From NCBI RefSeq assembly GCF_018398425.1, contig NZ_JADPMV010000001.1, positions 1,984,001-2,048,000 on the forward strand: 64,000 bases of DNA, written 5' to 3'. Position 1 is the first letter of the stretch, and every line of letters starts with the position of its first letter. Made by a program: the position numbers and the translations under genes. A model generated the notes under the pieces. That model did not search any database, was not told the DNA's origin, and was given only the letters and a program-made list of their open reading frames with translations. Below are positions 1 through 7,865 of the stretch, piece by piece. This DNA is from Pseudomonas lalucatii (lineage in GTDB: Bacteria; Pseudomonadota; Gammaproteobacteria; Pseudomonadales; Pseudomonadaceae).

Positions 1-259
1 AGGCGGAAATCTTCGCCTGCTGCATCCGCGGCACCACCGCGGCGAAATACTCCTCGTCGCTGTGCGCCGGCATACCGTAGTTCAGCGAGGCGCCACCTAG
101 GCCGTCGCCGTGGGTGACCTCGATCAACGGGATGCCGGCGGCATCCAGGCCGCTGGCCACCGCGACCATCTGCTCCAGGGAAATCTGATGCTGCTTGGCG
201 TGCATGCCGTCGCGCAGGCTCATGTCGTGGAGGGTGACGCGTTTACCGTGCAAGTTCAT
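1..259 (-). CDS. tesG: 4-hydroxy-2-oxovalerate/oxohexanoate aldolase (TesG/HsaF type), partial
   Basis: N-terminal 86 codons of an HMG-CoA-lyase-like aldolase; the rest lies beyond the left edge. The protein opens [20 protein letters not shown]; the [11 protein letters not shown] segment carries the catalytic and metal-binding Arg-Asp of this family, and H-A-K-Q-H-Q-I follows as in DmpG/BphI/HsaF. Members cleave 4-hydroxy-2-oxo acids to pyruvate plus an aldehyde and channel the aldehyde to a partner dehydrogenase, here the gene just upstream (14-base gap). In a steroid cluster the substrate would be 4-hydroxy-2-oxohexanoate, giving pyruvate and propanal. The family call is firm; the steroid role is inferred from context. 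Confidence 0.9.
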   Translation of the reverse strand, partial: MNLHGKRVTLHDMSLRDGMHAKQHQISLEQMVAVASGLDAAGIPLIEVTHGDGLGGASLNYGMPAHSDEEYFAAVVPRMQQAKISA

Positions 260-273
260 GGGGTTCTCTCCAC

Positions 274-1182
274 TTAGCGAATGGGCAACTGAAGCGCGCC
301 CTTGTGCGCCTCTTCGGCAAACATCTCGGCGGTGCGCAGGCCGGCGGCGGTCATGATGTCGAGGTTGCCGGCGGATTTGGGCAGGTAGTCGCCAAGCCCT
401 TCCACCTCGATGAAGATCGACACCTTGTTGCCGTCGAAAACCGGCCCGTTGATCAGCTTGTAGCCCGGCACGTAGCGCTGCACCTCCTTGACCATGTGCA
501 GCACCGAGGCGCGGATCTCCGCCTGGTCCGGCTCGCCCTCGGTCAGGCAGTGGATGGTGTCGCGCATCATCAGCGGCGGCTCGGCCGGGTTGATCACTAT
601 GATCGCCTTGCCGCGCTTGGCGCCGCCGATCTGTTCCACAGCGCCGGCGGTGGTGCGGGTGAATTCGTCGATGTTCTGCCGGGTGCCCGGGCCCACCGAA
701 CCGGAGGACACGGTGGCGACTATCTCGCCGTAGCTGACCGGCTGCACCCTTGAGACCGCGGCGACCATGGGGATGGTGGCCTGGCCGCCGCAGGTGACCA
801 TGTTGACGTTCAACGCCAGGCTGGCGGCGTGCTGTTTGAGGTTCACCGGCGGCACGCAGTAGGGGCCGATGGCCGCCGGGGTGAGGTCGATCATGATCAC
901 CCCCAGCGCGTTGAGCTTGCGGCTGTTCTCGGCGTGCACATAGGCCGAGGTGGCGTCGAAGGCGATGCGGATGTCGTCGTCCAGCACGTGCGGCAGCAGG
1001 CCGTCGACGCCCTCTGCGGTGGTCTTCAGGCCGAATTCGCGAGCGCGCTTGAGGCCCTCGGATTCGGGGTCGACGCCGACCATCCACACCGGTTCGATCC
1101 AGTCCGAGCGGCGCATCTTCATCAACAGGTCGGTGCCGATATTGCCCGGGCCGATGATTACCGCTTTGAGTTTCTTGCTCAT
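274..1182 (-). CDS. tesF: Acetaldehyde/propanal dehydrogenase (acylating), TesF/HsaG type
   Basis: NAD+- and CoA-dependent aldehyde dehydrogenase that turns the aldehyde released by the neighbouring aldolase into acetyl-CoA or propionyl-CoA. It has an N-terminal Rossmann start ([13 protein letters not shown]) and the catalytic Cys in [11 protein letters not shown]. About 302 residues is the usual size for DmpF/BphJ/HsaG. An in-frame ATG at 1188 overlaps the stop of the upstream hydratase, but GAGGA lies directly against it; the ATG at 1182 is about six bases from that GAGGA and is preferred. It is followed by the aldolase gene in the order seen in most meta-cleavage operons. Confidence 0.92.
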   Translation of the reverse strand: MSKKLKAVIIGPGNIGTDLLMKMRRSDWIEPVWMVGVDPESEGLKRAREFGLKTTAEGVDGLLPHVLDDDIRIAFDATSAYVHAENSRKLNALGVIMIDLTPAAIGPYCVPPVNLKQHAASLALNVNMVTCGGQATIPMVAAVSRVQPVSYGEIVATVSSGSVGPGTRQNIDEFTRTTAGAVEQIGGAKRGKAIIVINPAEPPLMMRDTIHCLTEGEPDQAEIRASVLHMVKEVQRYVPGYKLINGPVFDGNKVSIFIEVEGLGDYLPKSAGNLDIMTAAGLRTAEMFAEEAHKGALQLPIR

Positions 1183-1184
1183 GC

Positions 1185-1994
1185 TCATTCCTCGAAGGAC
1201 ACCCGGGCACTGCCCAGGCCGTCGATGGTCAGGGAGAAGTGGTCGCCGGCCGTGACCGGCTCCAGCGGCACCAGCGAACCGGAGAGGATGATCTCGCCGG
1301 CCTTGAACGGAATGCCGAAGGCGCCCAGGGTATTGGCCAGCCAGGCCACCGCGGTCAGCGGGTTGCCCTGCACGGCGGAGCCGAGGCCCTCGCTGATCCG
1401 CTGGCCGTTCTTGAACACCTGCATGCGCAGCTTGGGCAGGTCCAGATCACGCGGATCGAGGCGCTGCTCGCCGAGCACGAACACCCCGCAGGAGGCGTTG
1501 TCGGCGACCGTGTCCTGGATGCGGATGCGCCAGTCCTGGATGCGCGAATCGACTATCTCGAAACAGGGCATCACGCTCTCGGTGGCCTCCAGCACGTCCT
1601 GCTCGGTGATGCCGGGGCCGACCAGGTCGTGCTTGAGCAGGAAGGCGATCTCGCCCTCGGCGCGTGGCTGGATCAGGCGGTTGGCGGAAAGCGAAATGCT
1701 CGCGCCCTCGGCGAAGTGCATCTGCCGGGTGAGAAAGCCGAAGTCCGGCTGGTGCACGTCGAGCATCTGCTGCACCGCCGCGGAGGTGACACCGATCTTC
1801 TTGCCGACTATGGCGTCGCCGGCCGCCACCCGCCGTTCCACCACCTGCAGGGAGATGTGGTAGGCGTCCTCGATGCCGATCTGCAGCCAACGCGCGCTCA
1901 GCGGCGGCACGCAACGGCCGTTGCTCAGGGCCTGGTACAACTCGGTGGCGTACTGCTGGCGCAGCGCCTGTTGCAGGGCGAGGTCGTTGCTCAT
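1185..1994 (-). CDS. tesE: 2-hydroxyhexa-2,4-dienoate / 2-oxopent-4-enoate hydratase (TesE/HsaE type)
   Basis: Hydratase of the 2-keto-4-pentenoate hydratase family, 269 residues, the usual size. It adds water to the dienoate released by the MCP hydrolase, giving a 4-hydroxy-2-oxo acid for the aldolase. Visible family features are [13 protein letters not shown] near residue 65, [10 protein letters not shown] with the metal-binding Glu pair, and a C-terminal [11 protein letters not shown] segment. The start ATG overlaps the stop of the upstream hydrolase as ATGA (1991-1994), indicating translational coupling; longer upstream frames are shadows of that hydrolase. The steroid-derived substrate is inferred from the cluster. 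Confidence 0.92.
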   Translation of the reverse strand: MSNDLALQQALRQQYATELYQALSNGRCVPPLSARWLQIGIEDAYHISLQVVERRVAAGDAIVGKKIGVTSAAVQQMLDVHQPDFGFLTRQMHFAEGASISLSANRLIQPRAEGEIAFLLKHDLVGPGITEQDVLEATESVMPCFEIVDSRIQDWRIRIQDTVADNASCGVFVLGEQRLDPRDLDLPKLRMQVFKNGQRISEGLGSAVQGNPLTAVAWLANTLGAFGIPFKAGEIILSGSLVPLEPVTAGDHFSLTIDGLGSARVSFEE

Positions 1995-2824
1995 GGCCGG
2001 CCCTCCGCGAGAAAGTCCAGGCACTGGCGATTGAACAGCTCGCGGTGCTCGACCATCACCCAGTGCCCGCATTCGCTGAGCAGGGTGAAGCGGATATTGC
2101 GGCAGGCCTGCAGCAGGGTCTGGGCGCCGGAGGCCGGGCAGAACTTGTCGTTGATGCCCCAGAAGCCGAGGATCGGACACTGCAGTTCGCCCAGGCGCGG
2201 CGTCAGGTTGGGCACCTGCATGCTGCTCAGCACGCACGGCGGCTGCTGCGGCACCACGGCGACCCGCTCGGCCACGGTTTCCTCGTCGATCAGCGCCGGA
2301 TCGAACAACTGCAAGGTCAGCAGGCGACGCATGCCGGCGGCGTCCTTGAGCTCGCCATTGGCAAAGGCCGCGGCCATCTGCTGGATGCCTTCCATCTGCA
2401 GGTAGTACTGCTCCTTGTCCATCAGCCCGCCCGGCGCCATCAGCACCAGCTTGGCGACCCGTTGCGGCTGGTCCAACGCCAGCTTGAGGGCGATGGCGCC
2501 GCCCAGGGAGTTGCCCACCAGCACGCAGCGCTGGATATCCAGGGCATCCAGCAAACCGACTAGGGCGGCGACGAAGAAGTCCAGGCTGTAAATGGTCTCG
2601 GGTTTGTCCGAGACGCCGTAGCCCGGCAGGTCCGGCACTATCACCCGGTGGCCGGCGGCGGCGAACGCAGGGTGGTTCTGCTTGAAGTTGCTGTAGCCGC
2701 TGGCGCCGGGGCCGCTGCCGTGGATAAACACCACAGGCTCGCCCTGCCCGGCTCCCAGATCCAGATAGTGCAGCCTGAGTCCATCGTGCAACGTGACGAA
2801 ATGCCCTTGCGGTCTAGCGCCCAT
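1991..2824 (-). CDS. tesD: Meta-cleavage product hydrolase (4,9-DSHA hydrolase, TesD/HsaD type)
   Basis: Alpha/beta-hydrolase of 277 residues that breaks a C-C bond in a ring-cleavage product. The oxyanion/HGSGPG motif is at residues 35-40, the nucleophile Ser106 sits in GNSLGG, Asp226 in GINDKF and His254 in ECGHWV, completing the triad. In testosterone or cholesterol breakdown this enzyme splits 4,9-DSHA into a hydroxyhexadienoate (to TesE/F/G) and the C/D-ring acid HIP/DOHNAA. The ATG at 2824 is chosen because the region upstream encodes hairpin repeats and a promoter motif. The gene is the first of the tesD-E-F-G run, whose start and stop codons overlap or lie close. Confidence 0.9.
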   Translation of the reverse strand: MGARPQGHFVTLHDGLRLHYLDLGAGQGEPVVFIHGSGPGASGYSNFKQNHPAFAAAGHRVIVPDLPGYGVSDKPETIYSLDFFVAALVGLLDALDIQRCVLVGNSLGGAIALKLALDQPQRVAKLVLMAPGGLMDKEQYYLQMEGIQQMAAAFANGELKDAAGMRRLLTLQLFDPALIDEETVAERVAVVPQQPPCVLSSMQVPNLTPRLGELQCPILGFWGINDKFCPASGAQTLLQACRNIRFTLLSECGHWVMVEHRELFNRQCLDFLAEGRP

Positions 2825-2882
2825 GGGGTCCCCCTCGGAGTTCGCGGTTTGCCGGATTATTCCCAGGCCCCGGGCGGCGCAA

Positions 2883-2900
2883 CATCGTCCGAGAGGACTA
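2883..2900 (-). promoter_or_regulatory. Shared steroid-cluster promoter motif, tesD copy
   Basis: On the plus strand this reads CATCGTCCGAGAGGACTA. Its core matches the element upstream of tesB (22211-22228) at 14 of 18 bases, and the GCAACATCGTCCG portion (2879-2891) is identical in both. It lies 59 bases upstream of the tesD start codon. The GTCC-N4-GGAC symmetry suggests a dimeric activator or repressor site. No regulator gene for it is in the window. Confidence 0.5.
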
Positions 2901-2932
2901 CAAGGCGGACCGCGTCGAGCGCGTCGTCCTTG

Positions 2933-3010
2933 TGGGTGGATCTCGCGTTGCACATCCACCGGCTCTTGGTGGCCAGCCACCCCGTGGAAAACGCTTCGCG
3001 GTTTTCCACC
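2933..3010. repeat. Double hairpin extragenic repeat
   Basis: Two inverted repeats in tandem: GGGTGGAT...ATCCACC around 2934-2960, and GTGGAAAAC...GTTTTCCAC at 2984-3009 with a CGCTTCGCG-type loop. The same style of hairpin (GTAGGRTGGGT and related) recurs at 4402-4478 and 41340-41430. It lies in the divergent spacer between tesD and the plus-strand SDR. Confidence 0.5.
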
Positions 3011-3114
3011 CGACGAAACCACCACGCTCTGTAGCCCTAGTCCCTTCGGACGTAGGCACCGCGCTGCATTCGCCCTAGCCTCGGGCTAAATCGAAACAGG
3101 CGAGCGAGGCCGAG

Positions 3115-3887
3115 ATGCACGACCCCATGGATTTTCGCGGCAAGGTGGTACTGGTGACCGGTGGCGGCAAGGGCGTCGGCCGCGGCATCAGCCGGCGCTT
3201 TCTCGAGTGCGGCGCCGAGGTGCTGATCTGCGGGCGCGAGGCGCCGGCCAGCCTGCCCGAACACGACGGCCGCCAGGCGCTGTTTTTGCCCTGCGACCTG
3301 CGCGACTGGGAGCAGGCGGTGGCCCTGATCGATGCGGTGACCGAGCGCCACGGCCGCCTCGACGTGCTGGTCAACAACGCCGGCGGCGCGCCCAACGCCG
3401 AGGCCGCCACCGCCTCGCCGCGCTTCTCCGAATCGATCATCCGCCTCAACCTGCTGGCGCCGCTGAACCTCTGCCAGCTGGCCAACCGGGTCATGCAGCA
3501 GCAGCCCGAGGGCGGCGCCATCATCAACATCTGCAGCGTCAGCGCCACCCGCCCCTCCCCGGCACCGCCGCCTACGGCGCGGCCAAGGCCGGGCTGCTCA
3601 ACCTGACCCGCTCGCTGGCGGTGGAGTGGGCGCCGAGGGTGCGGGTCAACGCGGTGACCGCCGGGCTGATCCGCACCGAACAGGCCGAACTGCACTATGG
3701 CGATGCGACCGGCCTGGCGCGGGTGGCGGCGACCATTCCGCTGCAGCGCCTGGCCGAGCCGGAGGATATCGGCGATGCCTGCCTGTACCTGGCCTCTCCC
3801 CTCGCGCGCTACGTCAGCGGCGCCGATATCGGCGTGCACGGCGGCGGCGAACGCCCGGCCTTTCTCGACGCCGCCCAGGCCCATTAA
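3115..3887 (+). pseudogene. Short-chain dehydrogenase/reductase with a one-base frameshift
   Basis: The first part (3115 to about 3558) encodes a normal SDR N-terminus: VTGGGKGVGRG cofactor motif, LVNNAGG, and INICSVSA ending at the catalytic Ser. The second part, in another frame from about 3561 to the TAA at 3885, continues GTAAYGAAKAGLLNLTRSLA with the catalytic Tyr and Lys, and ends with a normal SDR C-terminus. One base is missing in the C-run at 3557-3560; restoring it gives a complete protein of about 257 residues. As written, the reading frame runs off before the active-site Tyr/Lys. It is either a recent loss or a sequencing error in a GC run. It is followed at once by an SRPBCC gene. 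Confidence 0.8.
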
Positions 3888-3902
3888 GTGGGACACCCGC
3901 AT

Positions 3903-4397
3903 ATGACCTCAAGTGCCAGCCATAGCCTGCTGATCGATCTGCCCTGCGCCCAGGTCTGGAGCAAGCTGCGCGACCTGAGCCTGGCCCCGCACTATGTGCC
4001 GGACCTGACCGGCTGCCAGTTGCATCCCGGCCCGCAGCAGGGCCTGGGCGCCAGTCGCCGGGTGTTCCAGAAGAACGGCCACTGGCTGGATGAGACCGTG
4101 GAGCAATGGCGCGAGGGCGAGGGTTTCCTGATCCGCCTGCACCGTGGCGCCAAGGGCGCGCCGCCGCCCTTTCGCGAGGCCTGGTTCCGCTACGCCATAG
4201 CCGCGGACGGCGAGCGCACGCGCTTCACCGCCAGCCTGATCTACCGTCCGGCCGGCGGGCCGCTCGGCCGGCTGCTGGATCGTCTGTTCTTGAGGCGCGC
4301 GCTGAACAAGGTGGTGGCGCAGATAGCCGTCAACCTTAAGGCCTTCTACGAGACCGGCGAGACGCGCAACCCGGCGTTCCTGCTGCCACGGCCGTAG
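3903..4397 (+). CDS. SRPBCC (START/polyketide-cyclase-like) family protein
   Basis: Protein of 164 residues with the helix-grip pattern: an N-terminal SHSLLIDLPCAQVWSKLRDL strand-helix, a mid-protein beta-rich stretch with W-R-E-G-E-G, FRYAI and TRFTASLIYRP, and a long C-terminal helix (LFLRRALNKVVAQIAVNLKAF). Such domains bind hydrophobic ligands such as sterols or aromatics; no enzyme activity can be assigned. The ATG at 3903 has GGGA about ten bases upstream; a GTG at 3888 is an alternative. It is cotranscribed with the broken SDR (16-base gap). A role in steroid binding or processing is only suggested by location. Confidence 0.75.
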   Translation: MTSSASHSLLIDLPCAQVWSKLRDLSLAPHYVPDLTGCQLHPGPQQGLGASRRVFQKNGHWLDETVEQWREGEGFLIRLHRGAKGAPPPFREAWFRYAIAADGERTRFTASLIYRPAGGPLGRLLDRLFLRRALNKVVAQIAVNLKAFYETGETRNPAFLLPRP

Positions 4398-4401
4398 ACC
4401 C

Positions 4402-4478
4402 GTAGGATGGGTGGAGCCTGCGATACCCATGGCGGTTTTCCGGCCATGATGGGTATCGCTGCGCTCAACCCATCCTAC
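4402..4478. repeat. Nested inverted repeat (extragenic hairpin)
   Basis: GTAGGATGGGT (4402-4412) pairs with ACCCATCCTAC (4468-4478), and inside it GCGATACCCAT (4420-4430) pairs with ATGGGTATCGC (4449-4459). It sits between convergent genes (SRPBCC on plus, NTF2-like on minus) and could serve as a bidirectional transcription end. Related GTAGGGTGGG pieces occur near 41340 and 44448. Confidence 0.65.
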
Positions 4479-4499
4479 CCGCTCGCCCCGCCAACGGCG

Positions 4500-4937
4500 C
4501 TAGGCCGGGCGGCTGTATTCGGAGTGCGCGCGAAAGCGCGTCTCGACTATCTTCCAGCCAGCCTCGGTCAAGCGATAGCGGTCCTGGTAGAAGCCACCGA
4601 GCTGGCGGGTGGCGCCACTGCTGGCGTCGATATTGAAATACCACAACGCCCAACGCCCCTCGGCCTCGCTCGCCGAAAGCAGTTCGATCTCCGGGTTGGC
4701 GCCGTGGTGCAGGTCGATCACCGCGTCCCGGCAGGCCAGCTCGCGGTACAGGGCGACGAAGGCCTCGCGCTCCTTGAACAGGCCCAGGGGGCCGTAGTCG
4801 ATCAGCACCTCGCCCGCGGCGAAGCAGTCGCGGATGCACTCGACATCCTTGAGGTCGCAGGCGTTGAGGTAGCGGTGCTTGAGCCGGCGGATCGCCTCCA
4901 GCGCCTCCAGCCGGGCAATGCGTTGTTCCAGGCTCAT
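4500..4937 (-). CDS. Nuclear transport factor 2-like (SnoaL-type) protein
   Basis: Protein of 145 residues with an NTF2-like cone fold signature: a long N-terminal helix (LEQRIARLEALEAIRRLKHRY), a YGPLGLFKEREAFVALYREL segment, and the C-terminal beta pattern GGFYQDRYRLTEAGWKIVETRF. Relatives include scytalone-dehydratase-like and steroid-isomerase-like enzymes as well as binding proteins, so catalysis is open. It overlaps the upstream ketosteroid isomerase gene by four bases (ATGA), which suggests a shared role on steroid intermediates. Confidence 0.75.
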   Translation of the reverse strand: MSLEQRIARLEALEAIRRLKHRYLNACDLKDVECIRDCFAAGEVLIDYGPLGLFKEREAFVALYRELACRDAVIDLHHGANPEIELLSASEAEGRWALWYFNIDASSGATRQLGGFYQDRYRLTEAGWKIVETRFRAHSEYSRPA

Positions 4938-5323
4938 GGCTCACTCCGCAGCTGCAGGTTGAGCGCACTCCAGTAGGCCCTCATCGAGCGGATCTTGCCG
5001 GCGGCATCGAACTCCATCACGTCGATCACCTCGATCGAGCAGGGCTGGCCGCCCCAATCCAGGTCCACGCGAAAGGCCATGGCGCCGCAGCCGTTGAGGG
5101 TGGCGCGCACCGGCCCGCAGAGCGTCGCGCGGGCCTCACTCAGGCCCAGGCCCTCGCGGTAGAAGGCGTCGATGGCATCGAGGCCGACTATGGGCGCCTT
5201 GCCCACCGGGTCCTCGACCACCGCGTCGCTCGCGTAGAGCGCGACTATGCCGTCGATATCGCCGGCGTCGACCAGTTCGACGTAGCGCGCCATGCATTGC
5301 TGTATCTGTTCCGGCTTGATCAT
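4934..5323 (-). CDS. ksi: Steroid Delta-5-3-ketoisomerase (KSI)
   Basis: Protein of 129 residues, close to the 125-131 of characterised KSIs. Numbering from the first Met puts Tyr14 in ARYVELVDAGD and Asp38 in VEDPVG, exactly the catalytic Tyr14/Asp38 of the Comamonas and Pseudomonas enzymes; Asp101 in EVIDVMEF aligns with the third catalytic residue (Asp99) after a two-residue insertion. KSI moves the C5-C6 double bond of 3-keto-5-ene steroids to C4-C5. It is the most specific single marker that the cluster acts on steroids. The 3' end overlaps the NTF2-like gene. Confidence 0.9.
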   Translation of the reverse strand: MIKPEQIQQCMARYVELVDAGDIDGIVALYASDAVVEDPVGKAPIVGLDAIDAFYREGLGLSEARATLCGPVRATLNGCGAMAFRVDLDWGGQPCSIEVIDVMEFDAAGKIRSMRAYWSALNLQLRSEP

Positions 5324-5336
5324 CTGCTGCCCCTCC

Positions 5337-6539
5337 CTATGCCACTTCGAACAGCGCCGCGGCGCCCATGCCGCCGCCGACGCACATGCTCACCACCACA
5401 AAGCGCACGCCGCGGCGCCGGCCCTCGAGCAGGGCGTGGCCGACCATGCGCGCGCCGGACATGCCGAAGGGATGGCCGATGGCGATGGCGCCGCCGTTGA
5501 CGTTGAGGCGCTCGTCGGGAATGCCCAGCTTGTCGCGGCAATAGAGCACCTGGCAGGCGAAGGCCTCGTTGAGTTCCCACAGGCCGATGTCCTCGACCCT
5601 GAGGCCGTGGCGCTTGAGCAGCTTGGGGATCGCATAGACCGGGCCGATGCCCATCTCGTCGGCATTGCAGCCGGCCACCGCCAGGCCGCGGTACAGGCCC
5701 AGGGGCGCCAGGCCCTTCTGCTCGGCCAGCTTGGCGCTCATCAGCACCACGGCGCTGGCGCCGTCGGACAGCTGCGAGGCGTTGCCGGCGGTGATGAACC
5801 GCCCCGGGCCGGTCCACTGGCCGCCCTGCCACACCGGTTCCAGCGCCGCCAGGCTGTCGCGGCTGGTGGACGGCCGGTTGCACTCGTCGCGCTCCAGGGT
5901 GACGCTCTGGTAACGGGTCTCGCCGCTGGCCTTGTCGAAGATCGCCTGACGCGCGGTCAGCGGCGCCAGTTCGGCGTCGAACAGTCCGGCGTTCTGCGCC
6001 CGGGCGGTACGCAGCTGGCTCTGGTAGCTGTAGTCGTCCTGCGCCTCGCGGCTGATGCCGTAGCGCGCCGCGACTATCTCGGCGGTCTCGATCATCGGGA
6101 TATAGGCGCAGGGATCGCGCTCGAGCACCGCGCTCGACTGGTTGCGGTAACTGTTCTTGTGCTTGTTCTGCACCAGGGAGATGGACTCCAGGCCGCCGGC
6201 CACGGCGATGTCCAGCTCGTCGCAGATGATGCCCTTGGCCGCCGTGGCGATGCTCATCAGCCCCGAGGCGCACTGGCGTTCGACGGCCATGCCGGCCACG
6301 CTCGGCGGCAGGCCGCCGGCGATAGCGCAGAGGCGGCCGAGGTTGTAGGACTGGGTGCCCTGCTGCGCCGCGGCGCCGATCAGCACGTCGTCCACCTCGC
6401 CCGGTTCGAGGCCGGCACGACGCACCGCCTCGCGCACCACGTGGCCGCCCAACAGCGGCGCCTCGGTGTCGTTGAAGACGCCGCGAAAGGCCTTGCCGAT
6501 CGGCGTGCGCGCGGTGGAAACGATGACGGCTTCTTTCAT
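5337..6539 (-). CDS. Thiolase (acetyl-CoA acetyltransferase family)
   Basis: Complete 400-residue thiolase. It has the nucleophile Cys90 in ERQCASGL, the [11 protein letters not shown] histidine motif and the C-terminal catalytic Cys in [11 protein letters not shown]. It should cleave a 3-ketoacyl-CoA with CoA, or the reverse. It is distinct from the FadA6-like thiolase at 13322 and is not clearly assignable to a known steroid step; possibilities are side-chain or ring-derived acyl-CoA shortening. Only 13 bases separate it from the KSI gene, so it is likely in the same transcript. Confidence 0.88.
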   Translation of the reverse strand: MKEAVIVSTARTPIGKAFRGVFNDTEAPLLGGHVVREAVRRAGLEPGEVDDVLIGAAAQQGTQSYNLGRLCAIAGGLPPSVAGMAVERQCASGLMSIATAAKGIICDELDIAVAGGLESISLVQNKHKNSYRNQSSAVLERDPCAYIPMIETAEIVAARYGISREAQDDYSYQSQLRTARAQNAGLFDAELAPLTARQAIFDKASGETRYQSVTLERDECNRPSTSRDSLAALEPVWQGGQWTGPGRFITAGNASQLSDGASAVVLMSAKLAEQKGLAPLGLYRGLAVAGCNADEMGIGPVYAIPKLLKRHGLRVEDIGLWELNEAFACQVLYCRDKLGIPDERLNVNGGAIAIGHPFGMSGARMVGHALLEGRRRGVRFVVVSMCVGGGMGAAALFEVA

Positions 6540-6599
6540 TGCGGTAATCCTCGAAGGTAATTCAATAGCTCGACTGAAAGCGTCACGGGCACGCAGCCT

Positions 6600-7058
6600 T
6601 CAGCCGGGGTAATAGCGGCTGATGCAGTCCACTACGCAGCCGGGGCGCTCCTCGCCCTCGATCTCGACAGTCACGCGGATGGTGGCCTGCACCCCGCCCT
6701 TGACCTCTTCCACCGCCAGCAGCTGGGCGCTGCCGCGCACCCTGCTGCCTGCCTTGACCACATTGGGGAAACGCACCCGCTCGCAGCCGTAGTTGACCCC
6801 CATGCTGATGCCGCGCACCTCGAGGATCTGCGGCAGGAACAGGTTGACCAGGCTCAGGCTCAGGTAGCCGTGGGCGATGCAGGCGCCGAAGGGGCCGCTG
6901 GCCGCGCGCACGGGGTCGACATGAATCCACTGGTGGTCGCCGGTGGCCTCGGCGAACTGGTCGATGCGTTGCTGCTCCAGCGTCAGCCAGTCGCTATGGC
7001 CCAGTTGTTCGCCGACGCGGCCGACCAACTCGAAGGGGCTCTGGAAGATCATCGTCAT
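6600..7058 (-). CDS. MaoC-family (R)-specific enoyl-CoA hydratase
   Basis: A single hot-dog domain of 152 residues. The hydratase-2 catalytic motif is present: FAEATGDHQWIHVDP gives the Asp/His dyad and is followed by GPFGACIAHGYLSLSL. It is predicted to hydrate a steroid-derived enoyl-CoA during beta-oxidation-like steps. The short length fits bacterial PhaJ/MaoC-like proteins that work as dimers. It lies between the IpdF-like SDR (two-base gap) and the thiolase, consistent with one operon. The substrate is unassigned. Confidence 0.85.
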   Translation of the reverse strand: MTMIFQSPFELVGRVGEQLGHSDWLTLEQQRIDQFAEATGDHQWIHVDPVRAASGPFGACIAHGYLSLSLVNLFLPQILEVRGISMGVNYGCERVRFPNVVKAGSRVRGSAQLLAVEEVKGGVQATIRVTVEIEGEERPGCVVDCISRYYPG

Positions 7059-7060
7059 GC

Positions 7061-7843
7061 TCAGGCCCTCTGGCTGGAGACCGACAGCACTTCGCCGGTC
7101 ATGTAGGAGCTGTAGTCGCTGGCCAGGAACATCATCACGTTGGCCACCTCCCAGACTTCCGCGGCGCGGCCGAAGGCCTCGTTGGCCGCCAGCTGCTCCA
7201 GCACGGCCTGGGGCGCGGATTTGCGCAGGAAATCGTGCAGGGCGATGCTCGGGCTCACCGCGTTGATGCGGATGCCATGTTCGGCGGCTTCCACCGCGGC
7301 GCAGCGGGTCAGCGCCATGACCCCGGCCTTGGCCGCGGCGTAGTGGCTCTGCTGCTTCTGCGCGCGCCAGCCGAGCACCGAGGCGTTGTTGACGATGACC
7401 CCGGCCCGGCGCGCCATCATCTTCGGCAACATGGCGCGGGTCATGCGCATGGTGCCGGTGAGGGTCACGTCGAGCACCCGGCTCCACTCCTCGTCGCTCA
7501 TCTCCACCAGCAGCCGCGAGCCACCCAGGCCGGCGTTGTTGATCAGCACGTCGACGCCGCCCAGGTCGCGCTCGGCCGCCTCGATCAGCGCCTGCACCTG
7601 GGCCTCGTCGGCGACGTTGCAGACCTGGCTGAATACCTGCTGCAGCCCGCTCTGCTCGCGGATCTTCGCCACCGCCTCGGCCAGGCGGCCCTCGTGGATA
7701 TCGCTGATCAGCAGCGCCCGGCAACCTTCCTCGGCGGCGCGCAGGGCCGCGGAGAAACCGATGCCGGCGCCGGCGGCGGCGGTGATCAGCACCGACTTGC
7801 CGCGCAGCAGGCCGTGACCCGGTACGTAATGGGGGATGGACAT
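7061..7843 (-). CDS. ipdF: IpdF-like short-chain dehydrogenase (HIP-CoA series)
   Basis: SDR of 260 residues. It begins with YVPGHGLLRGKSVLITAAAG, an unusual opening I recognise from actinobacterial IpdF (Rv3559c), and then has GAGIG, NNAGLGG, NNASVLGWRAQ and SHYAAAKAGV with the catalytic Tyr and Lys. IpdF acts on a ring ketone/hydroxyl of HIP-CoA-type intermediates in degradation of steroid rings C and D. The gene sits between the IpdE1-like dehydrogenase and MaoC, matching the content of KstR2-type clusters. Assignment rests on remembered sequence similarity, so the exact step should be treated as inferred. Confidence 0.82.
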   Translation of the reverse strand: MSIPHYVPGHGLLRGKSVLITAAAGAGIGFSAALRAAEEGCRALLISDIHEGRLAEAVAKIREQSGLQQVFSQVCNVADEAQVQALIEAAERDLGGVDVLINNAGLGGSRLLVEMSDEEWSRVLDVTLTGTMRMTRAMLPKMMARRAGVIVNNASVLGWRAQKQQSHYAAAKAGVMALTRCAAVEAAEHGIRINAVSPSIALHDFLRKSAPQAVLEQLAANEAFGRAAEVWEVANVMMFLASDYSSYMTGEVLSVSSQRA

Positions 7844-7865
7844 GGGCAAACTCCTCGAAGCGGGA

